64,000 nucleotides of DNA from Haemonchus contortus (GCA_000469685.2 LS997562.1:8198007-8262006); one strand, 5' to 3'. Counted from the stretch's first letter, positions 32,358-44,189 are shown. Program-made: numbers and translations. Notes: generated from the sequence alone by a model not told the origin.

Positions 32358-34983
32358 ATGCCCAGGTTTCGAGAAGACCGAACATGGAAGTTGTTACGCG
32401 ATGTACCGCCGCACTTGTTCGGTATAGTTCGTGAAGCTCTTGCCCTCAGACAGAAGATCGCACTTATCCGTCAATCGCTACACTTCCTGCAGCGATGCAA
32501 GTCGACCGCCGTCTTTCCAAGATTCATCACGAATAAGAAGTTGGGATCAATATGTAACTTGAGTGAAGAGCACCCTAGGACCGTCAATATTTACCGAAGT
32601 CTCCTAGGCGTTGCTATCAAGCAGAAACAACACATATTGTATTCCACTTTGTTGAACTGTAGCGCGAAAGAGGAATCTTGTAGAAGGCTATTGTCGGATC
32701 GTTGTTGGAAGGCGATTGAATGTGGTTCTATGTGCCAAGTACATGCCCTGAGGAGCGAGAAGTACCGAAAGGGTTCCAGTAATGAGGCCACCTCTTCTAC
32801 GACCCACCGGTATGAAGATGCAACCACTCTAGGAATGAACAACCCACAAAGTCAGCGTTATCGGCAATGCACCAATATCGGAGAAAGCTTTGGATTTGCT
32901 TAATCTTGGGCCATCGTTTTCAATTGCCCAAAGAATTAGACCTTCCACCTATCGCCAGGTGGTGACAGGGCTTCATCAGCTTAGAGATCAGCTCAGAATG
33001 AATGCTGTGCGCAGAGAGCCTAGGCGCAATGGTGCGGAATCTGAGCAATCTATGCTGACGCCTATTCCTTTCCCACGTTCGTTCTATAGCGAACCAGAAC
33101 CCTCTCCCGTAGAAGACGCTAAATTTCGAGTACTCCCATCAGGAGTTCTTGAAGTTTTCAAGAGACATACGCGTGAGAGGTTCGCAAACCTTACGAACGC
33201 ACAGTGGGAAGGATTGCGAGAGATACGAAGGCGCGTAGCAGACGGTGAAATTCGTCTTTTAGTAAGCGACTAGGGAGGAGAGTTCGTGGTTCTTCCGCGT
33301 TCCCTGGACCGGGAGATCACGAAACTCCACCTCAACGATACCTCTGTTTACAGTAGCTCTACGGAAAAGGAGTTCCTCACCCAGTGTCACAGGCTGAATG
33401 CGTTATGGGTATCTATTGGAAAGATAGCAAAGTTGGATAATAGATTGATCAAAAGGTTGAAGTTGGACACTCCCTCATGTCCTGTTTTCTATAGCCTGAT
33501 CAAAACTCACAAGTTGTCTAACGGTTGTGAAAGCTCGGTTAATGCTAGTGATTACAAAATCAGACCCATCATTAGCTGTGTGGGAGGACCAACGGACCGC
33601 ATTTCCTGGTTTCTCAACAAAATTGTTGGCCAGCTCCTCCGATACGTACCTTCTCATTTGCCTAACACCAACGAATTTCTTGACCGCTTGCGTTCGTGTA
33701 AGCTTCAAGAAAACTGCGTAATAGAGTCGTTCGATGTAACCGCGCTTTATACGAACGTGAACAACAACGAAGCTCTCCAAGCAGTTTCTGAAATGCTGGA
33801 TGAGCATGAAGCAGAAGTGGTGACGTTCGGACTTAGCAAGGTTCATATTATGGCTCTTATTAAGGAATGCCTGAGTTGCAATATTTTCAAGTGGAGCGGG
33901 CAATATTTCTCCCAAAATCGAGGATTTGCTAGGGGTCAGCGGCTAGCACCGGTTCTAGCTATCTGTTTTATGAGCAGAATAGAAAGACCAGTTCTAGCGC
34001 CCATGCCCACTTCGTACTGTCGGTATATCGATGACTGCTGCGTAATTACATCAACGCAGCACGAGATGGATGAATTATTTGACATTCTTAACCGACAATC
34101 ACAGTACATCAAGTTCACGAGAGAAGTTCCGCATGCAGGCTGGCTTCCTTATCTGAATACGCAGATAAACATTTCAAGTGGAAGGTACAATGTGAAGTGG
34201 TATCAGAAAAACAGCTCGAAGAACATTTTACTCCACGCAAAGTCTGCCCACCCTGGAGCTGTAAAATGTGCAGTTACTCGTAATATGTACAAAACAGCGA
34301 CAGGAGTTTGTACAGGCGAAGTGGAACGAGAGGAGTCACGTAAACTAGCATCTGAGATAGCAAGGATGAATGGTTATGGGACACAACACGGAAGATCAGG
34401 CTTGAAAAGGCATTTCACAGGAAATCCTGAGAATACGGTGTATCTCCGGCTTCCTTTCATATCGGACAAAATTAGCGCAGAAATCAGGCAGTGCATAGCA
34501 CGAGCGGATTTAGCCGATAGTGTTGTTCTGATAAACTTACCAGGCGACAATATCAAACGTCAACTAGTCCGCAATAGACTTTACGACCGTGCATGTTCTA
34601 CGGATAACTGCGTCATTTGTCCGTTTGGAAAAGTCGGAGATTGCACACAGCGAGGGACGGTTTATCAACTTCGGTGTTCAGTCTGTGACGAAATATATAT
34701 TGGTGAGACGGGAAGGATGCTCGGCATACGTGTCAAAGAACATTTGGCAGGAAAAAGGCGTGGAAGTCTACTAACACCACTTGGGAGACACCGACTAGAA
34801 GGTCATCAAGGCAATGATTTCGACATCGAATGCAAAATCCTAGCCTACGAGAATGAGATCGGTGCCAGAAAGATACTGGAAGCGTTACATATTCGCACGA
34901 AAAATCCAGGCCTGAACAACCGAAATGAGTGTTTGACCATAACAAGTGAACTCTTGCCGTTCATTCCCTTTTGTGGACTTTGA
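32358..34983 (+). pseudogene. PLE unit 2: RT and GIY-YIG endonuclease
   Basis: Essentially identical to unit 1 at a period of 2942 bases, with the same frame change, the same TAG (33271-33273), the same GFARGQ and a 565-codon RT-endonuclease frame (33286-34983). By eye I see only isolated differences from unit 1, such as CATAGAG against CACAGAG in the 3' non-coding part. Confidence 0.9.
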
Positions 34984-35202
34984 GATCACCCGCACAGTTC
35001 TTATCTTGCGATCATCAATGGTGACTCATTGATCCCTTGTTGTTCACACAGAGTGGGACGTAACGCTGGTGGAACCGCAGAAGGTTGGTCTTTTTGCTGA
35101 AACTTTTCCGTATTTTAGTTTCCGGGAGCCGTTGCAACTAGCCTAGCGCGTTTGGGCGCTTGGTCGAGTAAGTCACAGATCAAGAGCTTCGGAATAACTA
35201 GA

Positions 35203-35238
35203 GGTCCTGAAGACGACGATTCAGTCGAAACGTTGATT
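35203..35238 (+). ncRNA. Hammerhead-like motif, PLE unit 3
   Basis: Third repeat of the motif at the 2942-base period. CTGAAGA is at 35207-35213. Confidence 0.5.
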
Positions 35239-35299
35239 AATAAAGCGGTTCAGCCATAACAAACCTGTACGGCAAAGCAATATTTGAACATTATGTAAA

Positions 35300-37917
35300 A
35301 TGCCCAGGTTTCGAGAAGACCGAACATGGAAGTTGTTACGCGATGTACCGCCGCACTTGTTCGGTATAGTTCGTGAAGCTCTTGCCCTCAGACAGAAGAT
35401 CGCACTTATCCGTCAATCGCTACACTTCCTGCAGCGATGCAAGTCGACCGCCGTCTTTCCAAGATTCATCACGAATAAGAAGTTGGGATCAATATGTAAC
35501 TTGAGTGAAGAGCACCCTAGGACCGTCAATATTTACCGAAGTCTCCTAGGCGTTGCTATCAAGCAGAAACAACACATATTGTATTCCACTTTGTTGAACT
35601 GTAGCGCGAAAGAGGAATCTTGTAGAAGGCTATTGTCGGATCGTTGTTGGAAGGCGATTGAATGTGGTTCTATGTGCCAAGTACATGCCCTGAGGAGCGA
35701 GAAGTACCGAAAGGGTTCCAGTAATGAGGCCACCTCTTCTACGACCCACCGGTATGAAGATGCAACCACTCTAGGAATGAACAACCCACAAAGTCAGCGT
35801 TATCGGCAATGCACCAATATCGGAGAAAGCTTTGGATTTGCTTAATCTTGGGCCATCGTTTTCAATTGCCCAAAGAATTAGACCTTCCACCTATCGCCAG
35901 GTGGTGACAGGGCTTCATCAGCTTAGAGATCAGCTCAGAATGAATGCTGTGCGCAGAGAGCCTAGGCGCAATGGTGCGGAATCTGAGCAATCTATGCTGA
36001 CGCCTATTCCTTTCCCACGTTCGTTCTATAGCGAACCAGAACCCTCTCCCGTAGAAGACGCTAAATTTCGAGTACTCCCATCAGGAGTTCTTGAAGTTTT
36101 CAAGAGACATACGCGTGAGAGGTTCGCAAACCTTACGAACGCACAGTGGGAAGGATTGCGAGAGATACGAAGGCGCGTAGCAGACGGTGAAATTCGTCTT
36201 TTAGTAAGCGACTAGGGAGGAGAGTTCGTGGTTCTTCCGCGTTCCCTGGACCGGGAGATCACGAAACTCCACCTCAACGATACCTCTGTTTACAGTAGCT
36301 CTACGGAAAAGGAGTTCCTCACCCAGTGTCACAGGCTGAATGCGTTATGGGTATCTATTGGAAAGATAGCAAAGTTGGATAATAGATTGATCAAAAGGTT
36401 GAAGTTGGACACTCCCTCATGTCCTGTTTTCTATAGCCTGATCAAAACTCACAAGTTGTCTAACGGTTGTGAAAGCTCGGTTAATGCTAGTGATTACAAA
36501 ATCAGACCCATCATTAGCTGTGTGGGAGGACCAACGGACCGCATTTCCTGGTTTCTCAACAAAATTGTTGGCCAGCTCCTCCGATACGTACCTTCTCATT
36601 TGCCTAACACCAACGAATTTCTTGACCGCTTGCGTTCGTGTAAGCTTCAAGAAAACTGCGTAATAGAGTCGTTCGATGTAACCGCGCTTTATACGAACGT
36701 GAACAACAACGAAGCTCTCCAAGCAGTTTCTGAAATGCTGGATGAGCATGAAGCAGAAGTGGTGACGTTCGGACTTAGCAAGGTTCATATTATGGCTCTT
36801 ATTAAGGAATGCCTGAGTTGCAATATTTTCAAGTGGAGCGGGCAATATTTCTCCCAAAATCGAGGATTTGCTAGGGGTCAGCGGCTAGCACCGGTTCTAG
36901 CTATCTGTTTTATGAGCAGAATAGAAAGACCAGTTCTAGCGCCCATGCCCACTTCGTACTGTCGGTATATCGATGACTGCTGCGTAATTACATCAACGCA
37001 GCACGAGATGGATGAATTATTTGACATTCTTAACTGACAATCACAGTACATCAAGAGAAGTTCCGCATGCAGGCTGGCTTCCTTATCTGAATACGCAGAT
37101 AAACATTTCAAGTGGAAGGTACAATGTGAAGTGGTATCAGAAAAACAGCTCGAAGAACATTTTACTCCACGCAAAGTCTGCCCACCCTGGAGCTGTAAAA
37201 TGTGCAGTTACTCGTAATATGTACAAAACAGCGACAGGAGTTTGTACAGGCGAAGTGGAACGAGAGGAGTCACGTAAACTAGCATCTGAGATAGCAAGGA
37301 TGAATGGTTATGGGACACAACACGGAAGATCAGGCTTGAAAAGGCATTTCACAGGAAATCCTGAGAATACGGTGTATCTCCGGCTTCCTTTCATATCGGA
37401 CAAAATTAGCGCAGAAATCAGGCAGTGCATAGCACGAGCGGATTTAGCCGATAGTGTTGTTCTGATAAACTTACCAGGCGACAATATCAAACGTCAACTA
37501 GTCCGCAATAGACTTTACGACCGTGCATGTTCTACGGATAACTGCGTCATTTGTCCGTTTGGAAAAGTCGGAGATTGCACACAGCGAGGGACGGTTTATC
37601 AACTTCGGTGTTCAGTCTGTGACGAAATATATATTGGTGAGACGGGAAGGATGCTCGGCATACGTGTCAAAGAACATTTGGCAGGAAAAAGGCGTGGAAG
37701 TCTACTAACACCACTTGGGAGACACCGACTAGAAGGTCATCAAGGCAATGATTTCGACATCGAATGCAAAATCCTAGCCTACGAGAATGAGATCGGTGCC
37801 AGAAAGATACTGGAAGCGTTACATATTCGCACGAAAAATCCAGGCCTGAACAACCGAAATGAGTGTTTGACCATAACAAGTGAACTCTTGCCGTTCATTC
37901 CCTTTTGTGGACTTTGA
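35300..37917 (+). pseudogene. PLE unit 3: RT and GIY-YIG endonuclease, additionally broken
   Basis: Third tandem unit. It shares the TAG (36213-36215) and other defects of units 1 and 2 but also has a C-to-T change creating a TGA after FDILN (37035-37037) and an 8-base deletion just after (AAGTTCACGAGAGAAG reduced to AAGAGAAG). The RT frame therefore stops at 37037 and the rest is open in another frame (37012-37917). The unit is about 2933 bases long. Confidence 0.9.
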
Positions 37918-38135
37918 GATCACCCGCACAGTTCTTATCTTGCGATCATCAATGGTGACTCATTGATCCCTTGTTGTTCCACAGAGTGGGACGTAACGCT
38001 GGTGGAACCGCAGAAGGTTGGTCTTTTTGCTGAAACTTTTCCGTATTTTAGTTTCCGGGAGCCGTTGCAACTAGCCTAGCGCGTTTGGGCGCTTGGTCGG
38101 GTAAGTCACAGATCAGGAGCTTCGAACTATTTTCA

Positions 38136-38171
38136 GGTCCTGAAGACGACGATTCAGTCGAAACGTTGACC
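38136..38171 (+). ncRNA. Hammerhead-like motif, distal end of the PLE array
   Basis: The best-paired copy: stem I GGTC/GACC is fully Watson-Crick, then CTGAAGA, stem II GAC-GATTCA-GTC, GAAAC and GTT. It is preceded by TTTTCAG, where units 1-3 have a mutated AACTAGAG. Confidence 0.5.
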
Positions 38172-39085
38172 AATAAAGCGGTTCAGCCATGACAAACCTG
38201 TACGGCAAAGCAATATTTAAACATTATGTAAAATGCCCAGGTTTCAAGAAGACCGAACATGGAAGTTCTTATTCTTTGCGTTTTTAAATATGTATGTGAA
38301 ATTTCATTCAAATCACTTAATTTTAAAAAAATGCGGTTTTTATTTTCAGATGTCTAATCGCAATTTTCGTCAAATTTACTTCTATGAGTTCAAACTGGGT
38401 GGGACTGCCGCTCAAACCGCTCGAAATATCATCGAAGTATGGGGCCAGGGAAGTGTCAACGAATGCACAGTACAACGTTGGTTCCAAAAGTTCCGTGCCG
38501 GCAACACCAGCCTCGAAGACGAACCACATGGCAGCCGTCTACCAACACTTGATAACGATCAATTGAAGGCGTCCGTCGAAGCTGATCCACACAAAACGAC
38601 ACGAGACATTGCGAAGGAACTCAATGTCCATCACACTACAATTGTTCGCCATTTGAAGCAAATTGGGAAGACTAAGAAGTACGCGACAGTTTCGTTCCTA
38701 CTGCATCACACCCACAATCAGGTACTTGTTATGGTCAAGCCGAATATACTTGAAGACTAAGACGTTGAACTACGAAACTCTGGATCATCCACCATACTCG
38801 CCAGACCTTTCACCTACTGACTTTCACCTTTTCAAGCACCTTGACAACTTCTTGCGGAAAAACGCTTCAGAAACCAAGATGATGCAGAAACTGCCTTCAA
38901 TGAGTTCATTGCTTCCAGAACCCCCGACTTCTATGATATTGGTATAAAGAAGCTCGTTTCTCGTTGGCAAAAGTGTGTTAATTGTAATGGTGATTACTTT
39001 GATTAAATAAATGTTGTTAGAGCTAAGTTATAGTAATTTAGATCTAAGGTAGAAAAACCTGCATTTCTTTTGCACCAACCTAATA

Positions 39086-39659
39086 TATCAAACGCATATG
39101 GGAGGCGAGAAAAAACGTAGTGTTGACGTACCTTCTTAAGAAAAAGGTCAATGCGGATTCTTCAAATAATGAAGATAAAAAAATTTAGCGTTTTTCTATT
39201 TGAAATTCGGTGTCTTTTGCAGTCTTCGACTGATTTTTGTCACAACTTTCAATTAGAGTTAATTCCAATTTCGGTGGGATTACGGGGCCACTCATGGATG
39301 GACGTATATTTATGAGGAGCAGCGTATTCGGCGTAGCGTAAAGCGCTGAACAGCTAATATTTAAATTCTTCATTGCTCTCCATTTTGCTGTCTTGAATTT
39401 CTTGAGTGGTAGTTCCTATGAAGTACACGGTTTATCCAATTCGTTGGGCAACACTACGAAATCTTCAAAATGACATGATCAAGCAATGATCATTCGAGCT
39501 GCGACGTGATTGCCAAGCGATCAATTAGTCAGTGCTCAGCAATTATTAATCGAATTTGCCTTTCTAGCTAATTGCTAGCGCTCAAGCTCTAAACTGCTCT
39601 CATGAATGAACACTTCTTCCAAGCTTTATTGTACTTTTCATATAGCTAGGTAGCATTAA
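39086..39659. other. 3' flank of cathepsin copy 2
   Basis: Continues the duplicated flank interrupted by the mariner and aligns with 5456-5660 and 7360-7613. It holds the polyadenylation signal of copy 2. No other gene is seen. Confidence 0.6.
39625..39630 (-). terminator. AATAAA polyadenylation signal, cathepsin copy 2
   Basis: AATAAA on the minus strand about 30 bases past the stop codon. Copy 4 has one at 61934-61939. Copy 1 reads AATAGA at the equivalent place. Confidence 0.65.
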
Positions 39660-42600
39660 TCACCCTTGAACATGCCCGGCGACTACATCACCTTCAATTC
39701 CACATTCGTTGATTCCCCGGACTATGCGGAAGAGACCTTAAAGATAGTCATGCACGAGGATATACAACCGAAAGGTAATAATACACATACAAGTTCCAGC
39801 TCCACTGACTCCATTTCCAAAAGTCGGTTACACACTTACCTTGCTCTCCCCAGTCATCGTGCCATGAGTTAGCAATGAGCCAGTATGGTAGGCCGTTTTC
39901 GACACCCCATCCGATTATCTTTATAGCATGAGCGCCTCGTGCTTTTCCTGCTATGTGCTGCAAGCGAATGTTGTTCGAATTCGGTCTTTCTCATCAAAAT
40001 CAGCATAATAAAGAATATATGGGAACTTCTCCCACGGCTACCGGTGTGGTCACTCATTAGGAAAGTTGAGCTTATTAGTAAGGCTCCCACGTTTTCTGGT
40101 GGATGCTATGTTCCTGCAGAATTCTCACCACATAGATTCCTTTTTTGTAGTAGGAGAAGTCCTCGTAAACAGTGAATACGGCGACAACAGGTCCGTTCTC
40201 CATGATCTCCTTCTGAATGGCTTTGACAGAATTCGGTAATTCGTAAGCGTCCTCGCCTGAAATTCAATCAACAGAGTGCGTCAATTGCTTACTCTTCTTC
40301 GTTTTCCATTCTTTCCGTTTTAGGGATTTCCTTTTTGCTTCAAAGAGCATTTCTGTGTGAAACTCACTTTGTTCCGAGCGCCGGGAATCTTTCTGAAGTC
40401 ACCAAAGTGGGAGCTTCAGAACACAGAAGAGCCCCAGAGTGTTTTAATTCACTTACAGGACAGTCTCAGTAGAAAATTGACGTAGGAAATATTGAACAGG
40501 GAACGTTTTATATGGTGAACGTTTTATGGAACAGGATTATGGCACACGCTCTACATTAAATTTTCCCTTTTTTTCTTGTGAGTAATTAAGTTTTGTCTTC
40601 TATGCTGTGTAAGACAAACACGCGTTCACTTTCTGGAAAGCTTCGCTTCGAAGGTGCAGTTAAAGAAGTTCCGAATTATCTAGTCTACGTGATTTATGCA
40701 AGTTGTGGTGCAAAATAGGTTGCAAAGGAAGCGCCGAAACCGTCAGATTTTGAGAAATATAATACTCCGCAAAATAATTTCAAAAAGAGGGTTGTACGAG
40801 AGTATGACGACAGGAGTAGCATGGGGGAGGTATCTTTGACTGTTCACAAGGGTTACCACTAGTTTTTGCGTTGCCATGTGTGCTGAAAATGGTGCAGTCC
40901 CCACAACGTCATTGAAACATGTCCGCCTTTAGATGTGGACGTCAACAAAGCCGGTTTTTGGGCCCTCATCGCGCACTATCTCTTTCGAATCGACAGGGTC
41001 CATGGGCCATACTTGGAAGTCACAGGTTCGACCTACCTGGAAATTGCGGAAGCAAGTTTTAGCGTGAACTGTGCCTCTAAATTCAAAAAACCATGCATAC
41101 CGTAAGTCCTGTCCTTCTTGTATGATTTCTTGTAACCCTTTTGACACCTTCTCCTACATTTTGGAGTGCTTGCATCTTCCGGACATTCTCCGTAATACGT
41201 ATCGTTTCCATGATGTCCACATGGATGGAAGGGATAAGGGCGGCAACCGTCCTAAGAACAAGCTCACTATAGGAATTTCGTGTAAAGATGACTTCATGAC
41301 TACCTTGGAACCGTAGTCTCCTCCGGTGACGGCACCTTGTCGTGAGAAATAGTCGAAAGCTTCAATTGGCCATCCACCGTCACATCTGAAACGCTATATT
41401 ATGACCTTTTAGGGAGCGTGCTCTCTTGAATTCGTCTGGAGAACGTTGATGGGAAAACTATTAATTTTTTTTGTTTGGGTCACGACTACTCGATGTGATC
41501 TCGAAAATATCCTTCCAGCAATCGATGTCCAACTTTTGGGCCAGACATCAGTTTCTCCGACAACCAAAAAGATTTGTCGGATCACTGCGGTAATTCACTC
41601 TTGAACCTTCCGCTTGCTGTGAAGGAAAGCCAACACTAAGTTCAAGTATGCTAGAAATAGTGGCATTCTACTGGAGCAAATTTTTGAAAGTTAAAAATCC
41701 TACCCATAACCGCATAATTTACAGCATGACACGATGTCGATCGACGAGATGTGCAACTAAAATTCTTGTATTACTATAGAGCGGAGAGCTTCGGCATAAC
41801 TATTGTACTTAGTCGCACTTGCGTTTCTCCCTTGCTTGCAATGCAAATACGATCTGAAAGAGCGGATGCCGTCGAAACAGCCCAGCACGATCCTGAAAAA
41901 CCCGGGTTGAGCTTCACTATCTACACAATCGTTCAGCCTTCTAACTGTTAGGGAAGGATTAAGTGTGTTGCTCACCGCAGTTGGCTTGGTCACGGATATG
42001 TCTGAGCGAAGTGCAGTTAGCCCAGTGAGTTCGAGCGTCGAAACTGCAAATGAGGGTTCACAATTGTCGCACCAGGTAGATCATGGTCATTATTCTGTCT
42101 GCATATCTTTCTATGTGCAGAGTATTATCGGTTTTATCTGTTATGCGGGAGGTTTTTAGTTTTTTGCGATTTTGAACATACTGATTTTCCTAGCAGTTAC
42201 ATTTGTACTTGAAGAGCACTGCAGTGGTAATGTAAGTAGTTTTCTAGTATGATGGCTAACCTTTCTGGGATGTCGTCGTCTTCGTCGTCCGCATTTTCAA
42301 CAACAGGCTTTCTATTCTGGTTGACAAATCTCAGATCCATTAATTTGTGCTGCACATTGTGGCTATGTGGTGTTACGTCGGCCTGCAAACAGGCATTGAG
42401 TGGACCCTGGGATTGGATTTGTGTTCGAAGACGTTACCTCGAAGAAGTTCTGGTTCTTTTGCAGATATTTGACTAATTCCTCACCACTCAGCACCTGCGC
42501 CGCTAGTGGGATTTCCTGATTCTTTAAAGCAGCTGCAAATATAATATGACTAACCACTAACTTCTCTTCAATGCATCTTGTAGTAGTATAGAAATGAAGA

Positions 42601-42761
42601 CCAACCGAGCACATCCGCTTGGGATGCGAAGGCTACATGGGATAGACAAATGTAGAGTGCAACTACGTTGTACCTCTGGAACAGAAATTGCTTCTCAATC
42701 ATTCAAAGGAAGAAGAGTTCCTTTAAATTTTAGGAATAGTCACAATGAAATAACTTACCAT
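39660..42761 (-). CDS. Cathepsin B-like cysteine protease copy 2, intact
   Basis: Secreted or lysosomal papain-family (C1A) cathepsin B-like protease. Exons 5' to 3': 42759-42761, 42606-42675, 42438-42532, 42261-42382, 41976-42043, 41819-41892, 41704-41756, 41304-41385, 41101-41251, 40129-40256, 39840-39957, 39660-39736. They total 1041 bases, or 346 residues. A hydrophobic signal peptide covers about residues 1-19. The propeptide ([19 protein letters not shown]) runs to about 97 (IPES), and the mature enzyme starts near FDARTHW. Catalytic residues are Cys122 ([10 protein letters not shown]), His292 ([11 protein letters not shown]) and Asn312 ([10 protein letters not shown]). The occluding loop has the His202-His203 pair ([15 protein letters not shown]) that gives cathepsin B its dipeptidyl-carboxypeptidase activity. 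[14 protein letters not shown] fits the haemoglobinase signature of blood-feeding helminths. The last intron ends in the unusual TTTAAG. The start is chosen because ATG directly abuts a GTAAGT donor in copies 1-3. Confidence 0.93.
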
Positions 42762-42778
42762 TGTTCAGAATGTTGTAA
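42759..42778 (-). promoter_or_regulatory. Candidate trans-splice acceptor and first exon, copy 2
   Basis: Minus strand GATGCTTTCGCAG, then a 17-base leader, ATG and donor GTAAGT, as in copy 1. Confidence 0.45.
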
Positions 42779-43974
42779 CTGCGAAAGCATCTCCTTATAT
42801 CCATGTACTCGGCTGTCATGAGGGGATTAGCCTTGAGTCTGATAAGAGAAATATGAGAAAAATTTGTAGAGTAGCCATCATTTTTATTGAATATCTTCAA
42901 AGTGCAAAATATCTCAAATCAAAAAATCGCTTAACAGTTTACTTAAGGGTTTTATTTGGTCATCGTTTTTGAAGTGATTTGACCCCTTCGTCATAATCTC
43001 TACGCCTTTTTATCGTGCCTGCCATTGCAGTTAGTCACCGATCGTGACTTTTCGAACTATGTCGGTAAATTAGTCAATTAGTTGTGCTAAAAACTCAGTC
43101 AGTTGACCGTTCTAAGAGGAACGCCTCGATACTTCGCAATTTTGAGAGCGACTGAACTTCTAGTTCACTCGATTTTTTTTTCTTTTTTTTTTGCTTTTCA
43201 ATCCTCTACGAGTGAGAACTCCTTCAACAAGCTTACCATTTGCAATGGGAAGCATAGTAAATTCTAAATAAAGGACGCTCTAGGAAGTCTGAAATGTGCT
43301 CTATTTCGTCAGAATAACCTATAGAGGAATTAGGAACGACGCATACTTTTATATCGAGTTCTTTCGAGTTAGCTGACTTCAGCAATGCACTGGATAGCGA
43401 CTTGGACATCCCCACTTTCCGCCAACGAGTTTGTCGACGATGTTGCGAAAGCATTTGTTTAATCATTTATCTACTATTTTCCATGCACTTTAAAGAACAT
43501 TATAAGTTACAAGTTTGGTCAAAAGAACTTACGCATTTCAGAGATTTTGAATTCGCTTTTTGCAGGCAAACTTGTAGCGCTTGAAACCATTTGGCTACGC
43601 AGGGGAAAAAAGCTCCGACTCGATCGTATCAACCAGTATTTACTCAGCCTTGAGTTCTTGGCTTAAGCACTTTTCTCACCAGTTGAAACAAAAGACAATG
43701 TAATTGAGCACTATCCTGTACAGTAACGTTTTGAGTTCGAAATGTTGTAGGTGTTCGTCGAAACTGTATAGATTCCGCGGGTATTGAGTGTTAGGGTCAC
43801 ACAGACTGGAAGTGGGTGAAAATTTCTAGTTCTCGCCTGCAGCTTTAGTTTCTTGATGGAAGGGTCCATAATTGCATAACATATCCGAGTATAGAAACAA
43901 TATATGCTTCATAAAAATTCAGGCAAAGAAAGGCTTCTTTCTTTCAAACATTTCTAAATATTGCGATGTGTAGA
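42779..43974. other. 5' flank of cathepsin copy 2
   Basis: Upstream flank, paralogous to 13016-13530 and 59660-60340, then to 60850-61190 and 61700-61760. It includes a T-rich run at about 43170-43192. It shows the empty site, near 43820, of the TTAA element that sits at 61199-61699. No gene is recognised. Confidence 0.5.
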
Positions 43975-44170
43975 GGACGGAGGTGCTGCAATAGAAAGTG
44001 GCGCATTATGTCTAAAACGCACATGGTCCGCCCGCGGTTCAAATCCCAGATCGCCTAGCCCAACTAACCAATAAGTGTCCATCCCTCTGCGATGGTCGGC
44101 TATATGGTACCAGATCCTTCTGAAAAGATAAAAGCACTGACATGTGCAGGAGTCAGCTGGCCGCTGTAAG
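43975..44170 (+). mobile_element. Diverged SINE copy
   Basis: GACGGAGGTGCTGCAATAG (decayed A-box region), GCGGTTCAAATCCCAGATCG (B box), then GAAAAGATAAAAGCACTGAC. It is the same family as 28408-28709 and older; its paralogue is at 13775-13905. Confidence 0.65.
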
Positions 44171-44189
44171 TCATGATCATGAGGCTTTC

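Larger units (their letters stand above)
26706..38267. mobile_element. Composite Penelope-like element array, 11.6 kb
   Basis: The whole block is bounded by a 12-base direct repeat CTTATTCTTTGC (26694-26705 and 38268-38279) inside mariner sequence. It has a minus-strand arm (26706 to about 28304) and a plus-strand arm (about 28305-38267) joined 5' to 5', so both outer ends are PLE 3' ends. The plus arm holds a 5'-truncated copy (with a SINE at 28408), three head-to-tail units of 2942, 2942 and about 2933 bases, and the start of a fourth unit that stops at 38267. Confidence 0.9.
26587..39083 (+). mobile_element. Mariner (cecropia/Hsmar1-type ends) split by the PLE array
   Basis: Terminal repeats TTAGGTTGGTGCAAAAGAAA at 26587 and its complement ending at 39083 are flanked by TA (26585-26586, 39084-39085). 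The unoccupied site is visible at about 5450. Mariner sequence is 26587-26705 plus 38268-39083. The transposase starts at 38350 (MSNRNFRQIYFYEFKLGG), has the helix-turn-helix region (ARNIIEVWGQGSVNECTVQ, DIAKELNVHHTTIVRHLKQI), then jumps to the C-terminal HPPYSPDLSPTDFHLFKHLD (38780-38850) in another frame. The central catalytic part is deleted, so it is non-autonomous. Confidence 0.9.

Noticed and set aside
29416..38232. The three tandem PLE units as purely an assembly artefact
   Set aside because: Not excluded, but unit 3 has its own stop and 8-base deletion and the 3' non-coding parts differ at a few bases, so at least some copies are real.
38233..38760. 175-codon frame starting MPRFQEDRTWK
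   Set aside because: It fuses the truncated fourth PLE unit with mariner 5' sequence and transposase across the target duplication. The transposase itself starts at 38350.
40929..41147. Open frame in intron 9 of cathepsin copy 2 ([18 protein letters not shown]), partly kept in copy 1
   Set aside because: It does not join the flanking exons in frame, and its similarity between copies is no higher than the surrounding intron, so shared descent explains it.
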